From Nocardioides luti (GTDB lineage Bacteria; Actinomycetota; Actinomycetes; Propionibacteriales; Nocardioidaceae): a DNA stretch of 64,000 nucleotides. Each line of letters opens with the position of its first letter. The stretch's first letter is position 1. The notes beneath the pieces were generated by a model that saw nothing but the letters and a program-made list of their open reading frames with translations, ran no database searches and was not told the DNA's origin. Location of the stretch: assembly GCF_014212315.1 (NCBI RefSeq), contig NZ_JACKXE010000001.1, forward strand, positions 434,001 through 498,000. Reading direction: 5' to 3'. This document shows positions 51,768 to 61,369 of the stretch, piece after piece. The translations under genes were made by a program, and so were the position numbers.

Positions 51768-52319
51768 TCACACCGGGCTCGCGTCCTCCACCAGCAACCG
51801 GTGCAACGCGGCGAGGCCGCGGGAGGTGTGGCTCTTGACCGTGCCCGGCGCGATCGACAGCTCGTCCGCGGTCTCCTCGACGCTCAGGCCCAGCCAGTGC
51901 CGCAGGACCACGGTCCGTCGCTGCATCGGCGGCAAGAGTCGCAGCGCGGCCAGCAGGTCCAGGTGCTCCGCCGACTCCGTCGCGGCCGCCGACGGCAGCC
52001 GGGTCAGCTCCTCCTCGGACATCCGGCTGCGCCGACGGTGCCAGGGCCGGCGCCGGTCGTCGAGGTCCGCGTTGACGATCACCCGCCGGGCGAACGCCTC
52101 CTCGGAGCCGCGGGTCCGCACTTGCGGCCAGGCGAGGTACAGCTTCACCAGCGCCTCCTGCAGCACGTCCTCGGCGCGGGCGTCGTCGGCGCACACGGCG
52201 TACGCGATCCGGCGCAGCCTGTCCTGGCTCGCCGCGACGAACTCGACGTACGACGCCTCGTCCCGGCCCGCAGCTCCGCCCGCAGCACCGCTCCCGGCAC
52301 CACCCACAGGACGGCTCAC
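51768..52319 (-). CDS. SigE-family ECF RNA polymerase sigma factor
   Basis: The 183-aa ECF sigma factor has region 2 (SYVEFVAASQDRLRRIAYAV, DARAEDVLQEALVKLYLAWP) and region 4 (LDLLAALRLLPPMQRRTVVL, LSVEETADELSIAPGTVKSH). This is the actinobacterial SigE-70 family pattern. GTG 52319 overlaps the stop of the upstream membrane protein as GTGA; the longer open frame upstream is not used. Order (regulator first, sigma second) is the reverse of most sigma/anti-sigma pairs. Confidence 0.88.
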   Translation of the reverse strand: MSRPVGGAGSGAAGGAAGRDEASYVEFVAASQDRLRRIAYAVCADDARAEDVLQEALVKLYLAWPQVRTRGSEEAFARRVIVNADLDDRRRPWHRRRSRMSEEELTRLPSAAATESAEHLDLLAALRLLPPMQRRTVVLRHWLGLSVEETADELSIAPGTVKSHTSRGLAALHRLLVEDASPV

Positions 52320-53287
52320 TCGGACGTCCCGGCGGCGACGAAGCGGACGAAGTCGGCGAAGTCGCGGACGACGACGCCGCCCTCGAAGGGCTCGTAGAAC
52401 GCGTGGCCGCTCCGGCGACCGTCGGCGAGCACGAAGTAGGTGTGCCCGTCGATCCGCACCTCGGCGACCGACTGGCGGGCGTACTGCTCCCTGTTGCCGG
52501 TGTCGACGTCGGTCCGTTGCCGCACGATCTCGACGCCGGGCTGCGCGACCAGCACCTTCGAGGTGTCGTCCGCGAAGTGCACCAGCCGGTCGGCGAAGCG
52601 CGGCTGGTCGAGCACCGAGGCCGTCTCGTTCTCCGCCCAGAGCGCGAAGTCGGAGGTCCAGCGGTCCGGGTCGTCGAGGCTGCCGTACGTCGCGGTGCTG
52701 CCCGCGTCCTGGAAGCCGGCCCACCAGAAGGTGCCGTCCGTGCCCTCGAGCGGCGACGTCGACGGGCTACCGGCCCCGTCGCGGGCAGGCGCCTGCCACT
52801 TCACCTCGATCGCGTACGAGTGGGCGACGCCGGCCGCCGCCCCACCCGCACCGACCGGGTCGGCGATCGAGCGGACCACGGCGGCCTCGGGCGCGATCCA
52901 CAACCGGCCGTCCGGCGCGATCGCCGCGGGGCCGTGGTTGCCGTACTCCTGCGCCCACGACGGGATCTCGTCCGTGGAGAAGGTGTCGATCCGACCCGTG
53001 CCGGCCTCGACCCGCAGGTCCGAGAGCGACCGGGGCGCGACCACGCCGCCGCTCGCGACGACGTCGGGTCGGTGCTCCCGGGCGCGCTCGGGGCCGGACC
53101 CCAGCGGCAGCAGCTGCGAGGCGACGAGCACGCCCGCCGCGACGAGGCCGAGGGCGCCACCCGCGCGCCGTCGGCGACGGGTGCGTCGCGCCCGGCGGCC
53201 GGCCGCGAGGTAGTGCTCCGGCGGGAGCGGGGCGAGCCCGTCGAGGCGTGCGTCAAGGGCGGGGCCGACATCGGTGGTTTCGATCAT
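52316..53287 (-). CDS. single-pass membrane protein, putative anti-sigma regulator
   Basis: At 323 aa, with a 45-residue cytoplasmic part rich in Arg (YLAAGRRARRTRRRRRAGGA), one transmembrane helix (LGLVAAGVLVASQLLPL) and a 250-residue extracytoplasmic domain lacking recognised motifs. The topology and coupling with an ECF sigma gene suggest it controls that sigma factor. No ZAS zinc motif (HxxxCxxC) is present in the cytoplasmic part, so a classical anti-sigma fold is not shown. Confidence 0.65.
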   Translation of the reverse strand: MIETTDVGPALDARLDGLAPLPPEHYLAAGRRARRTRRRRRAGGALGLVAAGVLVASQLLPLGSGPERAREHRPDVVASGGVVAPRSLSDLRVEAGTGRIDTFSTDEIPSWAQEYGNHGPAAIAPDGRLWIAPEAAVVRSIADPVGAGGAAAGVAHSYAIEVKWQAPARDGAGSPSTSPLEGTDGTFWWAGFQDAGSTATYGSLDDPDRWTSDFALWAENETASVLDQPRFADRLVHFADDTSKVLVAQPGVEIVRQRTDVDTGNREQYARQSVAEVRIDGHTYFVLADGRRSGHAFYEPFEGGVVVRDFADFVRFVAAGTSE

Positions 53288-53366
53288 GGTCCCCAGACGT
53301 ACGGCGGCCCGACGGCGTTGTCATGCACCCCGCAAGATTCCCACGCCGGACAGACGCCCGCCCGGG

Positions 53367-55802
53367 CTACCGCGAGGCCAACCGCCCCGCGAGGTACGGC
53401 GCGGTCGCGCCCACCCCGGCCGCCGCGACGTCCGCGGGCGTCCCGGTCGCGACGACCTGCCCGCCGCCGTCACCGCCGCCCGGACCCAGGTCGACCACCC
53501 AGTCCGCGGTCGCGATCGTGTCGAGGTCGTGCTCGACCAGCACCACCGTGTTGCCGGCGTCGACGAGACGGTGCAGCTGACGCAGCAGCAGGGCGATGTC
53601 GGCCGGGTGCAGCCCGGCGGTGGGCTCGTCGAGGAGGTAGAGCGCGTGCCCCCGTCGGGCGCGCTGCAGCTCGGTCGCCAGCTTGATCCGCTGCGCCTCT
53701 CCCCCGCTGAGCTCGGTGGCCGGCTGCCCCAGCCGCAGGTAGCCCAGGCCGACGTCGCGCAGCGTCCCGAGGCTGCGTGCCGCGGCCGGCACGTCCGCGA
53801 GGAAGACGGCGGCGTCGTCGACCGACAGCGCCAGCACGTCCGCGATGCTCCTGCCCCGGTAGGTCACCGACAGCGTCTCGTCGTTGTAGCGCGCGCCGTG
53901 GCAGGCGGGGCACTCGGAGTAGGTCCCCGGCAGGAACAGCAGCTCGACCGCGACGAAGCCCTCGCCCTGGCACGTCTCGCAACGCCCCTCGGGCACGTTG
54001 AAGGAGAACCGCCCGGCGGCGTACCCGCGAGCGCGCGCCTCGTCGGTGGCAGCGAAGACCTTGCGGACGGCGTCGAAGAGACCGGTGTACGTCGCCAGGT
54101 TGGACCGCGGGGTGCGCCCGATCGGCCGCTGGTCGACGCGGACCAGCCGGTCGAACGCCTCCAGCCCGGCGACGTCCGCGACGTCGACCTCGAGGTCGGC
54201 GTCGTCCGGGTCGTCCACCGCCTGCCCGAGGTACCCGCGGACGACCTCGGCCAGCACCTGGGTGACCAGCGTCGACTTGCCCGACCCGGACACCCCGGTG
54301 ACGGCGGTGAGCACGCCGAGCGGGACGTCGACCGAGACGTCCTGCAGGTTGTGCCGTGAGACCCCGCGCAGGTGCAACCAGCCGGCCGGCTCCCGCAGCG
54401 GGTGCTCGAAGGCCGGCTCGCGCCCGAAGAGGTACGCCGACGTGACTGACTCGTCCACCGCCTCGAGCCCGGCGACCGGCCCGCTGTAGAGGACCCGTCC
54501 GCCGCCCTCGCCGGCGCCCGGCCCGATGTCGACGACCCAGTCGGCACGGCGTACGACGTCGAGGTCGTGCTCCACGACGAAGAGGGAGTTCCCCGAGGCC
54601 TTGAGGCGGTCCAGCACGTCGAGCAGCGGGGCCGCGTCGGCCGGGTGCAGCCCGGCGGACGGCTCGTCGAGGACGTAGACGACGCCGAACAGGCCGGACC
54701 GCAGCTGGGTCGCGATCCGCAGCCTCTGGGCCTCGCCGGGCGAGAGGGTGGTCGAGCTGCGCCCGAGGCCGAGGTAGCCGAGCCCGAGGTCGAGCAGCAC
54801 CTCGATCCGCGCCACCAGGTCCGTGCAGATCCGGACGGCGACCTCGTTCGTCGACTCCGGCAGCGCCGCCACCGGACGCAGCAGGGCGACCAGGTCGGTC
54901 AGCGACATCGCGTTGACCTCGGCGATGGACGCGCCGGCCACGGTGACGGCCAGGGCCTCGGGGCGCAGCCCGCTGCCGTGGCAGACCGGGCACGGGACGC
55001 TGCGGACGAAGCGCAGCGCCCGCTCACGCATCCGCTCGCTCTTGGAGTCCGACAGCACGTGCATCACGTGGCTGCGCGCGCTCCAGAACTTGCCGTAGTA
55101 GCCGTGGTCGATCCGGTCCCGCTCCGGCTTGATGAGCACGGACGGCTGCTCGTCGGTGAACAGCAGCCAGTCGCGGTCCTTCTTGCGCAGCGCGCGCCAG
55201 GGCACGTCCACGTCGATGCCGAGCCCGGTCACGATGCTGCGGAGGTTCGCGCCCTGCCAGGCACCCGGCCATGCGGCGATCGCGCCGTCGCGGATGCTGA
55301 GGTCGCGGTCCGGGACGAGCAGGTCCTCCGCGACGTCGTGCACGACGCCGAGGCCGTGGCAGCGCAGGCACGCGCCGCTGGCGGTGTTCGGCGAGAACGC
55401 CTCGGCCGCCAGGTGCCCGGCGCCGGCCGGGTAGGTCCCGGCGCGGGAGTAGAGGATGCGCAGCAGGTTGGACAGCGTCGTCAGCGTGCCGACCGTCGAG
55501 CGCGAGCTCGGGGCGCCGCGCCGCTGCTGGAGGGCGACCGCGGGCGGCAGCCCGGTGATCTCCTGAACGTGCGGGGCGCCGACCTGCTGCAGCAGCCGAC
55601 GGGCGTACGGCGCCACCGACTCGAAGTAGCGGCGCTGCGCCTCGGCGTAGAGCGTGCCGAACGCGAGCGACGACTTGCCGGACCCGGACACCCCGGTGAA
55701 GGCGACCATCGCGTCGCGGGGCAGGTCGACGTCGACGTCGCGCAGGTTGTGCTCGGTGGCGCCGCGCACGCGCACGAAGGAGTCGTTCCCGGGGGTGTCC
55801 AT
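53367..55802 (-). CDS. UvrA-like ABC ATPase (UvrA2/DrrC class)
   Basis: The 811-aa protein has two UvrA-type ABC modules: Walker A GVSGSGKSSLAFGTLYAEAQ and GVSGSGKSTLVTQVL; signatures TTLSPGEAQRLRIATQL and TELSGGEAQRIKLATEL; Walker B VYVLDEPSAGLHPAD and LYLLDEPTAGLHPAD; zinc sites CLRCHG..CPVCHGSG and CETCQGEG..CPACHG. Housekeeping UvrA is about 950 aa; the roughly 140-residue deficit fits UvrA2 proteins that lack the UvrB-binding domain. Relatives contribute to drug or DNA-damage tolerance. A role with the UvrB encoded 10 kb away is not implied. Confidence 0.9.
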   Translation of the reverse strand: MDTPGNDSFVRVRGATEHNLRDVDVDLPRDAMVAFTGVSGSGKSSLAFGTLYAEAQRRYFESVAPYARRLLQQVGAPHVQEITGLPPAVALQQRRGAPSSRSTVGTLTTLSNLLRILYSRAGTYPAGAGHLAAEAFSPNTASGACLRCHGLGVVHDVAEDLLVPDRDLSIRDGAIAAWPGAWQGANLRSIVTGLGIDVDVPWRALRKKDRDWLLFTDEQPSVLIKPERDRIDHGYYGKFWSARSHVMHVLSDSKSERMRERALRFVRSVPCPVCHGSGLRPEALAVTVAGASIAEVNAMSLTDLVALLRPVAALPESTNEVAVRICTDLVARIEVLLDLGLGYLGLGRSSTTLSPGEAQRLRIATQLRSGLFGVVYVLDEPSAGLHPADAAPLLDVLDRLKASGNSLFVVEHDLDVVRRADWVVDIGPGAGEGGGRVLYSGPVAGLEAVDESVTSAYLFGREPAFEHPLREPAGWLHLRGVSRHNLQDVSVDVPLGVLTAVTGVSGSGKSTLVTQVLAEVVRGYLGQAVDDPDDADLEVDVADVAGLEAFDRLVRVDQRPIGRTPRSNLATYTGLFDAVRKVFAATDEARARGYAAGRFSFNVPEGRCETCQGEGFVAVELLFLPGTYSECPACHGARYNDETLSVTYRGRSIADVLALSVDDAAVFLADVPAAARSLGTLRDVGLGYLRLGQPATELSGGEAQRIKLATELQRARRGHALYLLDEPTAGLHPADIALLLRQLHRLVDAGNTVVLVEHDLDTIATADWVVDLGPGGGDGGGQVVATGTPADVAAAGVGATAPYLAGRLASR

Positions 55803-55881
55803 CGGGACGCCGTACCCGTTGCGCCGGGGGCTACCCCGGACCGGCAGGTGTCGAACGACTCAGACAGGGGGCAGGCGCGCG

Positions 55882-57249
55882 TCAGCACCGCGTGCGCACC
55901 TCGGCCACGCAGCGGTCCGAGCCGGCGCCGCCGTCGGCGCTGTCGCGACCGGGCCCGCCGTCGAGGCGGTCGTCCCCGGCGCCCCCGAGCAGCTCGTCGT
56001 CGGCGTCCCCGCCGAGCACCCGGTCGTCACCCGCGCCGCCGCGCAGCTTCGGCCCGGGCTCCTCGCCGCAGTCGCCGACCGCGACCAGCCGGTCGTCGCC
56101 GTTGCCGCCGGCCAGGATGATCCGGCAGCCGTAGGTCCAGAGCCGGTTGGCGCCGTCTCCGCCGATCACTCGGGCCCGGCCGCGGCCGGAGTAGGCGTCG
56201 ACGTCCTCGATCCCGCTCAGCGTCGCGTCCGCGACCGCCGGGTCGTCGAAGGTCATCGCGTCGCCGAGGCGGACGGCGTACGCCTGGTCGTCGGCGACCA
56301 CGAGCCGGTCGGTGCCGGCGCCGCCGTCGAGCACGCCCGCGCCGGCGTCCGGCAGCGTGAAGGTCGGGCGGACGTGGAAGCGGTCGTTGCCGCCGCCGAG
56401 GTCGACGCGGGCGTAGGAGCTCGCCCAGACGGTCTCCTTGGCGTCGCTGCCGCGGAAGGTCAGCGACGCACGGCCCGGCACCGGGAGCCGATAGTCGTCG
56501 ACGCCCGAGAAGGTGAACTCGCGGCCGCCGTCGCGCTTCGCCACCCCGGCGGTCGCGTCGACGAGCCACTCGCCGCCCACGCCGTCGGGCCACTCCCACT
56601 CGAGGACGTCGCGGCCGGTGCCGAGCACCAGGCTGCTCACGGCGTTCGCGGCGGTCGCCTCGACGACCACCCGGTCCCCGGAGCCGCCGGTGTCGACGAC
56701 GTCGCGGAGCGGCACGTCGGGCTGACCGACGAACACCTGGTCGCGGCCGCCGCCGGTCGTGATCGTGTCGGCCTCCGCGTCCACCGCGTCCTCCGGCCCG
56801 GTGCGGCGCGCGTCATTGCGGTCCCCCGCCCACACGTCGTCGGGCTCGCCGGCGCCGGTGAAGGTGTCGGCGCCCTCGCCCAGCACGACCACGACGTACG
56901 CCGTCGCGCCGGCCTCGACGGTGACGTCGTCGTTCCCCATGCCGGCGTACACCGTGCGCGTCTCGTCGGCGGCCGGGTCCGACGCGGGCCCCGGGCCCTT
57001 GGTCACGCAGACCCGGTCCGCGCCGCCGGCGGCGCGGACCTCGGGCACCCCGCGGGAGACGATCACGTCGGGCCCGTCGGTGCCGCGCACGACGTCGCTG
57101 CCGGGCTCCCCGACCACGGTCGCGGGCTCGCCCTGGCAGGTCGGCGCACCGAGCCGGGCACCGGCGGAGGACAGGGGCACCACGAGGGCCGGAGCCAGGG
57201 CGAGGAGCAGCGCACCTGCGGCGCTGACCCGGACAGCGGGGCGGGACAT
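55882..57249 (-). CDS. secreted RTX-like calcium-binding repeat protein
   Basis: At 455 aa with a signal peptide (VRVSAAGALLLALAPALVVP). The body is built of RTX-like nonapeptides, dense near the C-terminus: LAGGNGDDRLVAVG, LRGGAGDDRVLGGDADDELL, GGAGDDRLDGGPGRDSADGG. Such GGxGxDxx turns bind calcium and form a parallel beta roll. No catalytic domain or type I secretion partner gene is seen, so a Sec-exported structural protein is more likely than a toxin. ATG 57249 follows GAGGTG. Confidence 0.82.
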   Translation of the reverse strand: MSRPAVRVSAAGALLLALAPALVVPLSSAGARLGAPTCQGEPATVVGEPGSDVVRGTDGPDVIVSRGVPEVRAAGGADRVCVTKGPGPASDPAADETRTVYAGMGNDDVTVEAGATAYVVVVLGEGADTFTGAGEPDDVWAGDRNDARRTGPEDAVDAEADTITTGGGRDQVFVGQPDVPLRDVVDTGGSGDRVVVEATAANAVSSLVLGTGRDVLEWEWPDGVGGEWLVDATAGVAKRDGGREFTFSGVDDYRLPVPGRASLTFRGSDAKETVWASSYARVDLGGGNDRFHVRPTFTLPDAGAGVLDGGAGTDRLVVADDQAYAVRLGDAMTFDDPAVADATLSGIEDVDAYSGRGRARVIGGDGANRLWTYGCRIILAGGNGDDRLVAVGDCGEEPGPKLRGGAGDDRVLGGDADDELLGGAGDDRLDGGPGRDSADGGAGSDRCVAEVRTRC

Positions 57250-57339
57250 GGCAACACCTCGAGACGTGGAGACCCGCCGATGCTAGGCCGCCGACGTGGG
57301 CAACGCGGGGACGCGTGGCCGCCCCACTAGATTGACCTC

Positions 57340-58602
57340 GTGAGCCGTCGCCCCCGTTCCTCGACCGAGAGGCTGATGCGGATCCTGCGCCACACCCTGC
57401 TCACGATCGTCGGGGTGCAGCTGGGTGTCGCGATCGGCATGTCGCTCGTCGACTCCTACCGCCGCCGGGGCAAGAAGCCCAAGCCGTTCCCGGTCACCGC
57501 GCCGCGCACCGTCGAGATCGGCGAGGGCACCGTGACGACGTACACCTACGGCGCCGACCTCTACGCCGACATGCTGGCGGCGATCGAGGGCGCGCGGCGG
57601 CAGATCCTCTTCGAGACCTACATCTGGAAGGGCGACGAGGTCGGCGAGCAGTTCAAGGCCGCGCTGGCCGCGGCGGCCGACCGCGGCGTCGAGGTCTACT
57701 GCATCTACGACGGCTTCGCGAACCTCGTCGTCTCGCCGCGCTTCAAGCACTTCCCGGCCAACATGCTGGTGCTGCGCTACCCCGTCTACACCGCCGGGCT
57801 GCGCTTCTTTGACCTGCGACGCTACGGCCGCGACCACCGCAAGATCCTGGTCGTCGATGACTCGGTCGGGTTCGTCGGCGGCTACAACATCGGGACGCCG
57901 TACGAGACCGAGTGGCGTGACACGCACGTGCGCATCACCGGCCCCGGGGTCTGGGACCTCAAGCGCGCGTTCGCGGACTTCTGGAACCTCAACCGGCGCC
58001 GCCGGATCCGGCACAGCGAGCGGCCGCTGCTGCTCGAGACCGCGTCGACCTGGGAGCCCCAGATCCGCTTCCACCGCAACGTGCCGCGGTTGTGGATGTT
58101 CCCGATCCGGTCGATGTACCTCGAGGCGATCAACCGTGCGAGCCACAACGTCTGGATGACGCACGCCTACTTCATCCCGGACCAGGACTTCGTGGACGCG
58201 ATGAAGGACGCCGCGCGGCGCGGGGTCGACGTGCGGCTGCTGGTGCCGCTGAAGTCGAACCACATCGTGGCCGACTGGATCTCGCGCGGCTACTTCTCCC
58301 AGCTGCTCGGCGCCGGCGTGCGGATCTTCCGCTTCCGCGACGCGATGGTGCACGCGAAGACGTCCACGGTCGACGGCACCTGGTCGACGGTCGGCACCGC
58401 CAACGTCGACCGGCTCAGCCTGCAGGGCAACTACGAGATCAACGTCGAGGTCATCGACGAGTCGTTCGCGAAGACGCTCGAGGAGATCTACGAGGTCGAC
58501 GAGTCGAACAGCCTCGAGCTCACCAGCAGCGAGTGGGAGGCGCGCGACCTGCACCGCAAGTTCACCGAGTTCGTGCTGGCCCCGCTGCGTCCGCTGCTCT
58601 GA
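57340..58602 (+). CDS. phospholipase D-family protein, cardiolipin synthase-like
   Basis: The 420-aa protein has an N-terminal membrane helix (LLTIVGVQLGVAIGMSLV) and two HKD motifs: GRDHRKILVVDDSVGFVGGY and MVHAKTSTVDGTWSTVGTAN (HxKx4D each). Spacing and the NIGTPYETEWRDTHVRITGP segment match bacterial cardiolipin synthase-like enzymes, which transfer phosphatidyl groups at the membrane. GTG 57340 is supported by TAGATT ending 6 nt upstream (leaderless). Actinobacteria often use a CDP-alcohol enzyme for cardiolipin, so the exact reaction is open. Confidence 0.85.
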   Translation: MSRRPRSSTERLMRILRHTLLTIVGVQLGVAIGMSLVDSYRRRGKKPKPFPVTAPRTVEIGEGTVTTYTYGADLYADMLAAIEGARRQILFETYIWKGDEVGEQFKAALAAAADRGVEVYCIYDGFANLVVSPRFKHFPANMLVLRYPVYTAGLRFFDLRRYGRDHRKILVVDDSVGFVGGYNIGTPYETEWRDTHVRITGPGVWDLKRAFADFWNLNRRRRIRHSERPLLLETASTWEPQIRFHRNVPRLWMFPIRSMYLEAINRASHNVWMTHAYFIPDQDFVDAMKDAARRGVDVRLLVPLKSNHIVADWISRGYFSQLLGAGVRIFRFRDAMVHAKTSTVDGTWSTVGTANVDRLSLQGNYEINVEVIDESFAKTLEEIYEVDESNSLELTSSEWEARDLHRKFTEFVLAPLRPLL

Positions 58603-58611
58603 GGTACGCCG

Positions 58612-59805
58612 TCAGGCGGTCGCCCCGAACGCCCCGAACGCTCCGCCCGGTCCGAGGGCGAGCGCGGCGAAGCGCTCGCCGACCAGGCGGTGCGTGGCGG
58701 CGTCGGGGTGCAGACCGTCCGGCAGCGGCAGCAGCACGTGGTCGGCCTCGCCGTACAGGTCGCGTCCGTCGAGCAGGTGCAGGTGCTGGTCGCCCGCGGC
58801 CCGGCGCTCCGCGACGATCCGGCTCAGCTCCTCGCGGACGACCGTGAGCGTCAGCTTCCCCTGGGCGACCTCGGCGGGGTCGCCGCCGGCCAGGAAGCGG
58901 ATCCGGCCCTCGGCGAAGCCGCTGAGGTCCGGCGTGCTGGGGCCGGGGGTCTCCTCGTGGATCGGGCAGAGGATCGGCGACACCACCAGCAGCGGGGTCG
59001 TGGGGTGCCCGTCGCGGATCGTGTCGAGGAAGCCGTGCACCGCGGGGCCGAGCGCCCGCCGCCGCATCAGGTCGGTGTTGACCAGGTTGATGCCGATCTT
59101 GACGCTCACCAGGTCGGCCGGGGTGTCCCGCATGACGCGGGCCGTGAACGGGTCGAGCAGCGCGCTGCCGCCGAAGCCGAGGTTGACGAGCTCGACGCCC
59201 CCCTCGCGGGCGGCGATCGCCGGCCACGTCGTGCTCGGGCTCGCCGCGTCGGACCCCTGGCTGATCGAGCTGCCGTGGTGCAGCCAGGTGCGGCGCCCGG
59301 CACCGGGGGCCGGGGCGTCCGGCTCGACCGGGGCGTCCGTGCGGAGCGCGACCAGGTGGGTGATCTCGTTGTGGGGCAGCCAGATCTCGACGACCTTGTC
59401 GCGGTCGGGCAGCCCGTCGAAGCGCACCGTCCCCGGCTCACCGGCGTGGTGCGTGGTGCCGCCCGTGGTCATGTCGATCTCGAGCACGTGGCCCGCGCTG
59501 CCGTGCGCCTGCGCGGCGGGCTCCCCGTCGACCAGCAGGTCGTAGGTGCCCTCCGGTCGCGGCGGCGCCCCGACGTACGACATCCGCGTGCGGAGCGTGT
59601 CCAGCTCGACGACGGTCGCGCGGGTCCGCAGGACGAGGCGTACGCCGGAGGGCTGGGCCTCCGCCATCGCGAGCTGGCCGTCGGCGGCCTGCGCGCGGGC
59701 CCACGCGGGCAGCCGGTGCGGGGCCAGCCCGCGACCCGTGTCCTCGAGCTCGGCCGCGCCGCGGACCAGCCCGGCGGTGATCGGGGTGCTGGCGAGATAG
59801 GTCAT
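58612..59805 (-). CDS. SGNH/GDSL-type hydrolase
   Basis: The 397-aa protein has an N-terminal beta-sandwich region (about 1-165) and a C-terminal SGNH hydrolase domain: block I TWLHHGSSISQGSDA with the Ser, block II near VNLGFGGSAL (Gly), block III VKIGINLVN (Asn) and block V LLPLPDGLHPDAATH (Asp, His). It is probably a carbohydrate esterase or lipase; no signal peptide is evident, so it may be cytoplasmic. ATG 59805 follows a GAGAGGGTGGGG stretch. It stands alone. Confidence 0.83.
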   Translation of the reverse strand: MTYLASTPITAGLVRGAAELEDTGRGLAPHRLPAWARAQAADGQLAMAEAQPSGVRLVLRTRATVVELDTLRTRMSYVGAPPRPEGTYDLLVDGEPAAQAHGSAGHVLEIDMTTGGTTHHAGEPGTVRFDGLPDRDKVVEIWLPHNEITHLVALRTDAPVEPDAPAPGAGRRTWLHHGSSISQGSDAASPSTTWPAIAAREGGVELVNLGFGGSALLDPFTARVMRDTPADLVSVKIGINLVNTDLMRRRALGPAVHGFLDTIRDGHPTTPLLVVSPILCPIHEETPGPSTPDLSGFAEGRIRFLAGGDPAEVAQGKLTLTVVREELSRIVAERRAAGDQHLHLLDGRDLYGEADHVLLPLPDGLHPDAATHRLVGERFAALALGPGGAFGAFGATA

Positions 59806-59846
59806 GTCCCCACCCTCTCAACCGGGTGGGCGGCTCCCGCGACCGG

Positions 59847-61301
59847 TCAGCGCGCGACCGAGACCGCCACCGTGCCGGCGGCGCCGGGCACGACCTTCAG
59901 CGTCAGCCGTCCGCGGTGCCCCGCGACGACCCGGTGCGGGCCGTGGCCACCGCGGTAGCTGACGGTGTAGGTCCGGCCGGGGCGGTAGGCCCGCGGGGTG
60001 CGCACGGTGGCCGGGTTCGCCGCGACCAGCGTGAAGCGGGACCGGGTGGCGTCGTCGAGCATGCTCCAGTCCTGCGCGGCGCTGCGGTGGTTGCGGACGC
60101 GGTAGCCCCACTGGCGCCAGTGCTTGTCGACCGAGCGGTACGACACCGAGGCCGGACGGGTGCGGTGCTCGCGGACGACCTTCCGCAGCTGCGGGAGGTA
60201 CTGCTCCAGGTCGCGCGCCCAGTAGGGCCACGAGTGGGTGCCGGGGCCGTAGTCGTCGTAGGTGTAGGCGACGTGCGCCGCGTCCGCGGCCTGCACGAAG
60301 TAGCCCGTCGACTCGTGCACGAGGCCCTCGATCCCGGAGCCGGCGGGGGTCGTCGGGCTGGGCTCGTCGTACGGCCCGGTGGCGCCGTTGCCGCACCACA
60401 GCGCCAGGTCGGTGTCGGCCAGGTTGGTGACGATCGAGGCCGGGTTGTGGCCCTTCCAGTTGAGCTCGCGGGTGGCCGGGTCACCGAACATCGCGTCGGC
60501 CGGGACGCCGTCGAGGGTGGTCGCGATGACCGAGACGATGCCGGTGCCGATCGAGCGGGCCCGCGGGTCCTCGAAGATGTCCGGAGCGCCCGAGAAGGAC
60601 GCCGCCGAGACGAACAGGTCGGGGTGGCGGGCGGCGTACGAGAAGGAGCCGAAGCCGCCCTGCGAGAGTCCGGCGATCGCCCGGCCCCAGCGGCCGCGGA
60701 CGGTGCGGAGGTTGGCGTCGATCCACGGGACGAGCTGGTTGATGTGGAAGGTCTCCCAGTTCGCCGTGCCGAGGACGGTCTCCTGGTCCACCCAGTTCGT
60801 GAAGAACGAGCCGCCGTTGGAGTCGTAGCCCATGTCCGGCATCACCACGACGAACGGGAAGGCCCGCGAGGTCTGCCGCGCGCGGCCCATGTCGACCCAG
60901 TCGTTCGCGCCGCCGCTGGTGCCGTGGAAGAGGTAGAGCGACGGGTAGCGGCGGTGCGTCCGGCCGTAGCCGACTGGCAGCAGGATCGTCACGCGCACCG
61001 GCCGCTCGAGCTGCTTCGTCGCCACCACGAGGTGCCACTCGCGCCGGCTGGTCCGGGTCGCCTTCACCACGTGCAGGCCGTGGCCGTCGCGGAAGTGCGG
61101 GCGCCCCTTGGTGAGGGCTGCGTCGGCCGCTTCGGCCGCGGCCGGCGCGAGAGGCGCGGCGGTGGCGGCGTGGACGGCGGGCGCGGCGTACGACGGCGGC
61201 GCGGCGTCGGCCGGGACCGGGGCGAGCGCGGCGGCCGCGAGGGCGGCGGTGAGCGCGAGACGGCGGAGCGGGGCGAGGGACCGGGCGGGAGGGGTCTGCA
61301 C
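59847..61301 (-). CDS. secreted antigen-85/esterase-D-like alpha/beta hydrolase
   Basis: At 484 aa. GTG 61301 has TAGGTT 7 nt upstream (leaderless) and yields a signal peptide (LRRLALTAALAAAALAPVPA). The hydrolase domain shows PSLYLFHGTSGGANDWVD, the nucleophile elbow AIAGLSQGGFGSFSYAARHP, and a late GPGTHSWPYWARDLEQYLP with the catalytic His. This is the esterase/mycolyltransferase (Fbp) fold; without evidence for mycolic acids in the organism, a general secreted acyl-ester hydrolase is safer. A small beta domain ends the protein. Confidence 0.83.
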   Translation of the reverse strand: MQTPPARSLAPLRRLALTAALAAAALAPVPADAAPPSYAAPAVHAATAAPLAPAAAEAADAALTKGRPHFRDGHGLHVVKATRTSRREWHLVVATKQLERPVRVTILLPVGYGRTHRRYPSLYLFHGTSGGANDWVDMGRARQTSRAFPFVVVMPDMGYDSNGGSFFTNWVDQETVLGTANWETFHINQLVPWIDANLRTVRGRWGRAIAGLSQGGFGSFSYAARHPDLFVSAASFSGAPDIFEDPRARSIGTGIVSVIATTLDGVPADAMFGDPATRELNWKGHNPASIVTNLADTDLALWCGNGATGPYDEPSPTTPAGSGIEGLVHESTGYFVQAADAAHVAYTYDDYGPGTHSWPYWARDLEQYLPQLRKVVREHRTRPASVSYRSVDKHWRQWGYRVRNHRSAAQDWSMLDDATRSRFTLVAANPATVRTPRAYRPGRTYTVSYRGGHGPHRVVAGHRGRLTLKVVPGAAGTVAVSVAR

Positions 61302-61369
61302 CCGGCCGAACCTAGACGGGCGACGGCCCCACGTCGAGAGCCACGTCGAGCGCCGTGTCGAGGCAGAGG

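Noticed and set aside
55882..57249. RTX toxin
   Set aside because: Only the calcium-binding repeats and a Sec-type signal peptide are seen; there is no toxin or enzyme domain and no type I secretion genes.
59847..61301. Mycolyltransferase (antigen 85) assignment
   Set aside because: The fold is similar, but nothing in the window shows mycolic acid synthesis, so a general secreted esterase is the safer call.
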